A DNA stretch of 5,988 nucleotides from Caryophanales bacterium UBA782 (GTDB taxonomy: Bacteria > Bacillota_I > Bacilli_A > RFN20 > CAG-826), in the NCBI GenBank assembly GCA_002296455.1, contig DBJG01000031.1, forward strand, positions 11,220 to 17,207. The letters are read 5' to 3'. A model generated the notes under the pieces. The model was not told the DNA's origin. It saw nothing but the letters and a program-made list of their open reading frames with translations, and made no database searches. The position numbers and the translations under genes were made by a program. Below are positions 1-4,405 of the stretch, in pieces (position 1 is the stretch's first letter; each line of letters begins with the position of its first letter).

Positions 1-757
1 GAGAATTGATGGCATTTTCCGCAGCAATAGCCGCTTTGTTTGGACCCTTGCCAACTCCATAGCCAATCAAGGCAATGCCAGAATCCTTTAATGTGCTTCT
101 CACATCAGCAAAATCAAGGTTCACAAGTGCAGGTACGAGAATCAAATCCGCAACGGTCTTCACGCTTTGTGCCAAAACCCCATCGCTATCTTTGAAAGCT
201 TGATTCACAGGAATATTTCCGCTCGTCATCAAAAGTTTATCATTACTTACGACAATCAAAGAGTCGACCGCTTTTCGCAGTTCATTAAGCCCATTAATCG
301 CGTTTTTGTTTCTTTGTTGTCCTTCGAACGTGAAAGGGCGAGTGACAATTGCAACTGTGAGAGCACCGCTTTCTTTGGCGATTTTCGCAATGACTGGAGC
401 AGCACCTGTTCCAGTTCCTTTTCCCATACCGGCCGCGATAAAAACCATATCCGCGCCTTGGACAATTTCCTTGATTTGGTCGGCACTTTGCTCAGCGGCT
501 TGTCTTCCCATCGCTGGGTCGCCACCCGCACCAAGTCCCTTTGTAACACCGTCCCCTAAAACAAGGCGATGTGGCGCTTTGGATGTTGCAAGGGCTTGCT
601 TATCGGTATTCGCAACATAAAAATCCACGTTTTGGATGCGTTCGTCGATCATGCGGTTAACCGCATTGTTTCCCGCTCCTCCTACGCCAATGACCACAAT
701 TCTGGCCACAGGCTCGAAATTATCAAGATCATCAACATCTGTTTTCTCGATCGGCAT
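1..757 (-). CDS. ftsZ: Cell division protein FtsZ (5' part, cut by the left window edge)
   Basis: FtsZ is the tubulin-like GTPase that polymerises at mid-cell into the Z ring and recruits the division machinery. The frame is open from an ATG at 757 to base 1, giving 252 residues of a protein usually 350-400 long; the C-terminal domain and any FtsA-binding tail are outside the window. Visible motifs in order: the glycine-rich GVGGAGNNAVNRM, VANTDKQAL, KGLGAGGDPAMG, the GTP-binding G box AGMGKGTGTGAAPV (motif GKGTGTG at residues 112-118), VTRPFTFEG, and the catalytic T7 loop NLDFADV. The start is fixed by a strong AGGAGG at 765-770, seven bases upstream. The gene begins 18 bases after the ftsA stop, so the two form one operon. 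One oddity is Lys113 where nearly all FtsZs have Gly in GGGTGTG. Family assignment is certain; only the effect of that substitution is open. Confidence 0.97.
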   Translation of the reverse strand, partial: MPIEKTDVDDLDNFEPVARIVVIGVGGAGNNAVNRMIDERIQNVDFYVANTDKQALATSKAPHRLVLGDGVTKGLGAGGDPAMGRQAAEQSADQIKEIVQGADMVFIAAGMGKGTGTGAAPVIAKIAKESGALTVAIVTRPFTFEGQQRNKNAINGLNELRKAVDSLIVVSNDKLLMTSGNIPVNQAFKDSDGVLAQSVKTVADLILVPALVNLDFADVRSTLKDSGIALIGYGVGKGPNKAAIAAENAINS

Positions 758-775
758 AAGAAATCCTCCTAAGGT

Positions 776-2014
776 TTATCGCTTCGCTCTCGATAATTGA
801 GCTTGCGGACGGTAATAGCTATCCACTCTTCCCCGATTGTCCCCTTGTGCCGCGATAAGGCCAAGAACCGTCGCGTATTTTGCTTCACGCGCCCCTAAGA
901 CATTCGGCGTGAAGAAAATCGGTTTGTGGGTTCCAAGGGCTGGTTCAAGCAAAGGAGCAAGCCCAAATAGTTCACTTGCCCCCCCGACGAATACGACTGG
1001 GAGAGAAGGCAAAAAATCTTGATTCTGAGGGGTAAGACTCCGTTCCAGTAGCTTATTGAGAGCGTTGGAAAGGAACACATTGAACGTCGTCGCGTAGTAA
1101 TCGGAGATGGCTTTATTCAAGTCATCTTGAAAGATTTTTCGCTCGGATCCACCTTCATCGTAGCTTTTGGCAATCGGATCCACGAAACGTTCCGTCTTTT
1201 TTGAATAGCCATAATCGATTTTGATGCGTTCGGCTTCTTCAAAGGAAAGCGAGAATGCACTCGCGATGGATTCGGTTAATTCATCGCCACCTTTTGGAAA
1301 GGAAAGAGAAGCGAATAGACGATTTGCGCCAACCATGCTCGCGCTAGTAACGTGAGCCCCCATATCGACCAAAATATAGTCATGTGGCATATCTTTGTTC
1401 GTGGCAATAAGCGCACTCGAAGCCAAAGGAGAAACGGCCATTCTTTCAATGCGAAGCCCCGAATCTTCGACCACTGTGCGGTATTCACGCTGTGGCGAAA
1501 TCGGAAGAGCGTGCACTTTCGCGCAAACAAGAAGCGAGCGGCTCTTTTCCCCAACTGGGGCATTCCAATATCGTTTCTGGCTATCAAGTTCATAATAATC
1601 AGGAATGATGTCAACGATGGTCATTCCACTGGGAATGCTTTCTTTTTGGACCAAATTCATCACATTAGTGATGTCAATTTGATCGACAAGATTGGTTTGG
1701 CTTACAACGCTTGTTTGGTGATTGCTTTGGTAAATCCTCAATCCATAAGGAGGCAAAACCAAAGAAACGGATTCGATATTGACTTTGAGTTTTAGTGATT
1801 CGTCCGTCTTAGCCATAAGATCCAAAATGGCGGTTTTGATTGCTTGAGCATCACGAATAAGCCCGTCTTTTATCGCGCCGCGAATCGATTCTTCCGCATA
1901 GTAAGAAAGAACTGGCTTTTTATCAACCAGCGATCCAATTGCGAATTTCACGGCGTCAGAGCTGATTTCTAGAACTGAAACATTGTTTGATGCGTAATTA
2001 TCATTCATTTCCAT
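776..2014 (-). CDS. ftsA: FtsA-like actin-fold cell division protein
   Basis: FtsA is an actin/HSP70-fold protein that ties FtsZ filaments to the membrane. This 412-residue protein follows FtsA over its full length: an N-terminal 1A strand, an SHS2-type 1C region (about 84-165), a phosphate-2 segment VDMGAHVTS (about 216-224), KGGDELTESIA followed by EEAERIK (241-265), an adenosine-type motif VFVGGASELFGL (341-352) and a PNVLGAREAKYATVLGLI-like end. Two features are unusual. The phosphate-1 loop reads LEISSDAVK instead of the usual LDIGTSxxK, and the protein stops in a polar, basic tail (YYRPQAQLSRAKR) with no amphipathic membrane-targeting helix. The ATG at 2014 is chosen because an in-frame TAG lies 12 bases upstream; an ATG two codons later is possible. 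Unlike its neighbours the gene has no Shine-Dalgarno. It sits just before ftsZ and after a terminator. It could be a divergent FtsA that binds nucleotide weakly or not at all. Confidence 0.9.
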   Translation of the reverse strand: MEMNDNYASNNVSVLEISSDAVKFAIGSLVDKKPVLSYYAEESIRGAIKDGLIRDAQAIKTAILDLMAKTDESLKLKVNIESVSLVLPPYGLRIYQSNHQTSVVSQTNLVDQIDITNVMNLVQKESIPSGMTIVDIIPDYYELDSQKRYWNAPVGEKSRSLLVCAKVHALPISPQREYRTVVEDSGLRIERMAVSPLASSALIATNKDMPHDYILVDMGAHVTSASMVGANRLFASLSFPKGGDELTESIASAFSLSFEEAERIKIDYGYSKKTERFVDPIAKSYDEGGSERKIFQDDLNKAISDYYATTFNVFLSNALNKLLERSLTPQNQDFLPSLPVVFVGGASELFGLAPLLEPALGTHKPIFFTPNVLGAREAKYATVLGLIAAQGDNRGRVDSYYRPQAQLSRAKR

Positions 2015-2018
2015 AAAC

Positions 2019-2037
2019 GTATTCTAGTTTAGAATAC
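2019..2037. promoter_or_regulatory. Perfect palindrome at the ftsA start, candidate operator
   Basis: The minus strand reads GTATTCTA-AAC-TAGAATAC, two perfect 8-base arms around a 3-base centre, ending four bases before the ftsA ATG. Its right arm contains the TAGAAT that fits a -10 box. If transcription starts at or near the ATG the element is not transcribed, so it would act as DNA, for example as a binding site for a dimeric repressor that blocks ftsA-ftsZ. I do not recognise it as a standard LexA, CIRCE, Fur or PerR box. The symmetry is directly visible; the operator role is inferred. Confidence 0.6.
2021..2026 (-). promoter_or_regulatory. Likely -10 box of a leaderless ftsA-ftsZ promoter
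   Basis: TAGAAT matches the TATAAT consensus at five of six positions and is separated from the ftsA ATG by exactly six bases (ACGTTT), so transcription would start at or next to the start codon. That spacing is typical of leaderless mRNAs and agrees with the absence of a Shine-Dalgarno. The -35 region is poor: TTATTA at 2044-2049 with a 17-base spacer matches only three of six positions. A second reading, TTGCTT (2049-2054) with TAAACT (2026-2031), would also leave only a few bases of leader. A promoter somewhere here is expected because a terminator lies upstream. Confidence 0.55.
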
Positions 2038-2093
2038 AGCGCCTAATAAAGCAAATGCGAACGATAGAAAATTAGTCGATTTTTGGAATATTG

Positions 2094-2128
2094 AAAAAAG
2101 AAAAATGGATGCGACTAGTATCGCACCC
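2094..2128 (-). terminator. Rho-independent terminator after the small membrane gene
   Basis: On the minus strand an 8-base stem GGGTGCGA / TCGCATCC (one G-U pair, 2121-2128 with 2107-2114) closes a six-base loop and is followed by ATTTTTCTTTTTT. It starts 17 bases after the stop of the small membrane gene. It should end the mraZ operon and separate it from ftsA-ftsZ. Confidence 0.85.
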
Positions 2129-2144
2129 AAAGAAGAAGTGAGTT

Positions 2145-2357
2145 TTACCCTAAGTAGGCAATAAGGGCATGAAGATTTGTCGATATTGTCGAAACGGCCG
2201 AAACGCTATCCCCCGCCTCCGCTGACAAGCGGACAGAAATCCCAACAGGAATCGCCAGAGTTGCCGTAACCGCCAAAGCGATCAGTAAAACAAAAACGGC
2301 TGTCTTCAAATGATAGTAGATTCTTTTATGCCCGTATTTTTCTAATTTATCAACCAT
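2145..2357 (-). CDS. Small single-pass membrane protein in the ftsL position
   Basis: I do not recognise the family. The 70-residue product has a basic N-terminus (K4, K7, K11, R12, K18), one strongly hydrophobic segment at about 19-42, and a short tail of about 28 residues rich in Ser, Ala and Thr. By the positive-inside rule the N-terminus is cytoplasmic and the tail outside, the same topology as FtsL. FtsL normally has a longer outer leucine-zipper coiled coil, which is absent here, so only size, topology and place support that name. The ATG at 2357 is chosen because AAAGGAGG (2367-2374) lies nine bases upstream; a GTG at 2387 in the same frame would overlap rsmH and lacks such a site. The gene begins four bases after the rsmH stop and is followed by a terminator, so it closes the mraZ-rsmH operon. 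A role in division or in helping FtsA reach the membrane is a guess from context. Confidence 0.75.
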   Translation of the reverse strand: MVDKLEKYGHKRIYYHLKTAVFVLLIALAVTATLAIPVGISVRLSAEAGDSVSAVSTISTNLHALIAYLG

Positions 2358-2361
2358 ATGA

Positions 2362-3300
2362 CTATTCCTCCTTTCTTTCGATGGCACGCAATTTTGCGCT
2401 TTTTGAGCGATGGTTCATTTCTTGTTCTTCTTCGCTAGGGAGAACCGGATGCTTCGTCAGCATCTTGAATTCGCTTTGTCCGCCGATTTTTATCGATTCT
2501 GGACCGGTTCGAGTCCCTCTCACTTCGCATAAGGAGCGGAAGTCGTCTTTTACAATGCGGTCCTCTAGCGATTGGAACGAGATGACGACAAGTCTTCCTC
2601 CGGGAAGAAGCAAAGAAGGAATGTCCTCTAATGCTTTTTCAAGGTTATTGAGCTCGCCATTTGTTTCGATGCGTAATGCTTGGAATATTTGCTTTGCCGG
2701 ATGCCCTTTTTGATTTAAACGCCACGCCGGCTTGCTTTTTTTGATGATGTCAACAAGCTGAAACGTCGTTTCGATGGGCGTCTTTTCCCTTTCCTTTACA
2801 ATATTTTTCGCCACCATCTTGCTATCAGGATCTTCGCCATATCGCGTGAAGATGCGCGCGAGTGACTCGTAAGGATAAGTGTTGACGATGGTCGCGGCCG
2901 TAAGTGTTCCTGAACGGTCCATTCTCATATCAAGAAGACCATTATTGCGATAAGAGAAGCCCCGCTCCTCCTCGTCAAATTGAGGGCTACTTACGCCTAA
3001 ATCCATCAGTGCACCATTGATTTTATTCACGTGATATGCAGCGAGTTGCTCTTTCACGTAAGCAAAGTTGCTATGGATCAAAGTGAAGTTGTCACCGATT
3101 TTCCTTAACCTTGGCTCGGATTCTTTAATAGCCTCCTCGTCAAGGTCAAAGGCATAAAGGTGTCCATGTGGAATTTGTTGAAGGATGGCACTGCTATGCC
3201 CTCCTCTTCCTAACGTCAAGTCTACGTAAACGCCGCCGTCTCGGACATTGAGCAAAGAAACGGCTTCATGAAGCAAGACGCTGATATGCTTTTCTGCCAT
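2362..3300 (-). CDS. rsmH: 16S rRNA (cytosine1402-N4)-methyltransferase RsmH
   Basis: RsmH (MraW) uses S-adenosylmethionine to methylate N4 of C1402 in the decoding centre of 16S rRNA. At 312 residues it has the usual length. Visible motifs: HISVLLHEAV at the N-terminus, the SAM-binding VDLTLGRGGHS (26-36), AFDLDEEAI (50-58), DLGVSSPQFDEEERGFSYR (100-118) with LDMRMD following, GHPAKQIFQALRIE (199-212), LLPGGRLVVISFQSLEDRIVK (about 231-251) and the C-terminal NHRSKSAKLRA. The nearly invariant FHSLEDR is FQSLEDR here, with Gln243 from CAA at 2572-2574. The ATG directly abuts the mraZ stop (TAA-ATG), and its Shine-Dalgarno, AAAGGAG, lies inside the end of mraZ, so the pair is likely co-translated. 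mraZ-rsmH is the standard start of dcw clusters, including in wall-less bacteria. The identity is secure. Confidence 0.97.
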   Translation of the reverse strand: MAEKHISVLLHEAVSLLNVRDGGVYVDLTLGRGGHSSAILQQIPHGHLYAFDLDEEAIKESEPRLRKIGDNFTLIHSNFAYVKEQLAAYHVNKINGALMDLGVSSPQFDEEERGFSYRNNGLLDMRMDRSGTLTAATIVNTYPYESLARIFTRYGEDPDSKMVAKNIVKEREKTPIETTFQLVDIIKKSKPAWRLNQKGHPAKQIFQALRIETNGELNNLEKALEDIPSLLLPGGRLVVISFQSLEDRIVKDDFRSLCEVRGTRTGPESIKIGGQSEFKMLTKHPVLPSEEEQEMNHRSKSAKLRAIERKEE

Positions 3301-3735
3301 TTATTGCTCCTTTCCAAGATTCTCTGCGAGTTTTTCGTATTGAGAAGCATTCTCATTTTCGTAATTACGATACGCGTTCGCATCCCAGATTTCGAAATGA
3401 TCCAAAGCGCCGATGAGAATCACATCTTTTCCAATGTGATAAGCATCAACAAGGTCCTTTCCAAGAGGAATGCGTCCATGAGAGTCCACTTCTAGCTCTG
3501 TTACGCTTGCCAAAGTGAGACGAACGTAAGCTCGACTTTTTTCTTCGCGGTAGGAAAGAGATGACAAATCATCCATTAGGCGATGGAATTCGTCTTCTAG
3601 ATAGACGCCAAGGCATCCTTCAAAGCCTCTAAGAACGTAAAACTTGTCGGGAAGTTCGCTCACAAGTTTGCTTGGTACTTGTAGACGGTTCTTCTCGTCA
3701 AGAGTTCTAGAATAGGTTCCGAAGAATATTCCCAC
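3301..3735 (-). CDS. mraZ: Transcriptional regulator MraZ
   Basis: MraZ is an AbrB-like DNA-binding protein that forms rings and controls the dcw operon, including its own gene. With the start chosen here the product is 144 residues, very near the common length of about 143. It has the two expected halves, each with its motif: GTYSRTLDEKNRLQVPSKL (5-23) and ELEVDSHGRIPLGKDL (about 79-94), followed by the typical IGALDHFEIWD. The first half has Asn where DEKGR is usual. The start is a GTG at 3733-3735, chosen because GAGGTGG lies six bases upstream and the product then begins MGIFFGTYS, like MF(M/L)GEY of relatives. Extending the frame to 3801 would add 22 unrelated residues and run through the promoter. 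It is the first gene of an operon with rsmH and the small membrane gene, and its own operator appears to cover the start. Confidence 0.96.
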   Translation of the reverse strand: MGIFFGTYSRTLDEKNRLQVPSKLVSELPDKFYVLRGFEGCLGVYLEDEFHRLMDDLSSLSYREEKSRAYVRLTLASVTELEVDSHGRIPLGKDLVDAYHIGKDVILIGALDHFEIWDANAYRNYENENASQYEKLAENLGKEQ

Positions 3736-3744
3736 TTTTTCCCA
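3730..3744 (-). promoter_or_regulatory. MraZ operator boxes covering the mraZ ribosome site and start codon
   Basis: The minus strand reads TGGGA-AAAAG-TGGGA: two identical boxes (3740-3744 and 3730-3734) with a five-base spacer, so a ten-base period. TGGGN repeats spaced by five bases are the binding pattern described for E. coli MraZ, and AAAGTGGGAA also fits the AAAGTG-type box reported for mycoplasma MraZ. The first box overlaps the GAGGTGG Shine-Dalgarno (3742-3748) and the second overlaps the GTG start (3733-3735). I see only two boxes, not three or four. The repeat is certain; autoregulation is inferred from the family. Confidence 0.8.
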
Positions 3745-3748
3745 CCTC
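3742..3748 (-). promoter_or_regulatory. Ribosome binding site that sets the mraZ GTG start
   Basis: GAGGTGG sits six bases before the GTG at 3735. It is the only good Shine-Dalgarno in reach and defines a 144-residue MraZ. With the predicted promoter the leader would be only about 15 bases, nearly all ribosome site and MraZ box. Confidence 0.8.
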
Positions 3749-3756
3749 GCTGGAAA

Positions 3757-3786
3757 ATGATAACATCCATTTCGCGTACATGTAAA
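3757..3786 (-). promoter_or_regulatory. Promoter of the mraZ-rsmH operon (extended -10)
   Basis: On the minus strand TTTACA (3781-3786, five of six matches to TTGACA) is followed after 18 bases by TATCAT (3757-3762, five of six matches to TATAAT). A TG one base before the -10 makes it an extended -10 (TG-T-TATCAT). Transcription would start near 3750, just before the mraZ Shine-Dalgarno. It lies directly downstream of the terminator at 3811-3849, as expected for the first promoter of a new unit. Confidence 0.75.
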
Positions 3787-3810
3787 CAAAAACAAAAGCA
3801 AAAAGACGAA

Positions 3811-3849
3811 TAAAAAGCGTCTCTTTGATTTTGCACAAAAGAAACGCTT
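3811..3849 (-). terminator. Rho-independent terminator of the pheT-yceD transcript
   Basis: A 12-base stem on the minus strand (AAGCGTTTCTTT at 3838-3849 with AAAGAGACGCTT at 3815-3826, one G-U pair) closes an 11-base loop and runs straight into TTTTTATT. It starts 64 bases after the yceD stop and 24 bases before the mraZ -35 box, so it separates the two operons. Confidence 0.85.
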
Positions 3850-3858
3850 GGTTTTAAA

Positions 3859-3896
3859 TTAGTATATTTTTAGTTTATATAAATACTAAGTATTTA
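3859..3896. repeat. AT-rich short inverted repeats between yceD and its terminator
   Basis: This stretch has TTAGTAT (3859-3865), its reverse complement ATACTAA (3883-3889), and a 17-base palindrome TAAATACT-A-AGTATTTA (3880-3896). Three related arms share the core AGTAT/ATACT. The stretch is nearly all A and T, so chance symmetry is possible. It could be a second hairpin at the end of the pheT-yceD message or a protein site. No gene is seen between 3850 and 3913. Confidence 0.35.
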
Positions 3897-3913
3897 AAAT
3901 CGGTATGTCATTT

Positions 3914-4405
3914 TTATTCATCATCCACCGATAGAACGTCAAACGGTGAAGATTTCACTTCTTTTCCTTTTTGAGCGGCGAAAGTGTCTTCGTCATAAAC
4001 GTTATACCCTTTTCCGCTTTTTGGAAGTTCGCTATCAGGTCTGAGAACGCGGATTGGAAGACTAGAAGCAATCATGGACAAGCAAAGTAAATCCAAGTCG
4101 ACGGAAGAGCCTGGAAGGATATATCCATCTCCAATATCATCTTCATTATCCATCACATCCGCTTCGTCTTTCAGTTGAATGGCTTTGTCGAAAAGGACAC
4201 CGTCTCTGCTGTCTTCGAGCGTTATCGTCGCTCGAATTGAAAACGAAACATGAGGATATTCCCCTATTTTTGTGGCTTTCGCTTCATAATGACAGCTTTT
4301 GATGCCCCTAATCGGATAATGAAGCTCATAGCCTTCAAAAGTCGGATTCGCTTCGAAAGCGAGCGTTCTTCCTCTTGTAATCGCGCTTTTAGCAACCTTC
4401 GTCAT
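3914..4405 (-). CDS. yceD: YceD/YlbN-family (DUF177) protein, probable rRNA accumulation factor
   Basis: The 163-residue product looks like the DUF177 family (YceD in E. coli, YlbN in Bacillus), a poorly understood group linked to 23S rRNA accumulation and 50S ribosome synthesis. The supporting pattern is an N-terminal beta-rich part with VSFSIRATITLEDSRDG (53-69), an acidic middle ending in SSVDLDLLCLSMIASSLPIRVL (100-121), and PKSGKGYNVYDEDTF (128-142), which resembles the PQSGKDWVV end of YlbN. The zinc-like cysteine cluster of some members is absent. The ATG overlaps the pheT stop (TAATG) and has GGAGG ten bases upstream, so the genes are probably coupled. In many bacteria this gene is followed by rpmF; here there is only a terminator. 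The match rests on memory of the family without an alignment, so the call is good but not certain. Confidence 0.75.
   Translation of the reverse strand: MTKVAKSAITRGRTLAFEANPTFEGYELHYPIRGIKSCHYEAKATKIGEYPHVSFSIRATITLEDSRDGVLFDKAIQLKDEADVMDNEDDIGDGYILPGSSVDLDLLCLSMIASSLPIRVLRPDSELPKSGKGYNVYDEDTFAAQKGKEVKSSPFDVLSVDDE

Noticed and set aside
167..620. Overlapping open frames on both strands within the ftsZ region
   Set aside because: They are antisense or off-frame shadows of ftsZ, whose own frame shows every expected motif.
2019..2037. Palindrome read as an RNA hairpin controlling ftsA translation
   Set aside because: With the best -10 assignment it lies upstream of the transcription start and would not be in the mRNA; a DNA operator fits better.
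2358..2387. Earlier GTG start for the small membrane protein
   Set aside because: It would overlap the end of rsmH and lacks a good ribosome site, while the ATG at 2357 has AAAGGAGG nine bases upstream.
3736..3801. Longer mraZ start adding 22 residues
   Set aside because: The extension crosses the predicted promoter and ribosome site and encodes residues unlike MraZ; the GTG at 3735 gives the normal length.
3850..3913. Possible rpmF or small RNA gene after yceD
   Set aside because: No reading frame resembling L32 is present, and the stretch is nearly all A and T, with only short inverted repeats before the terminator.
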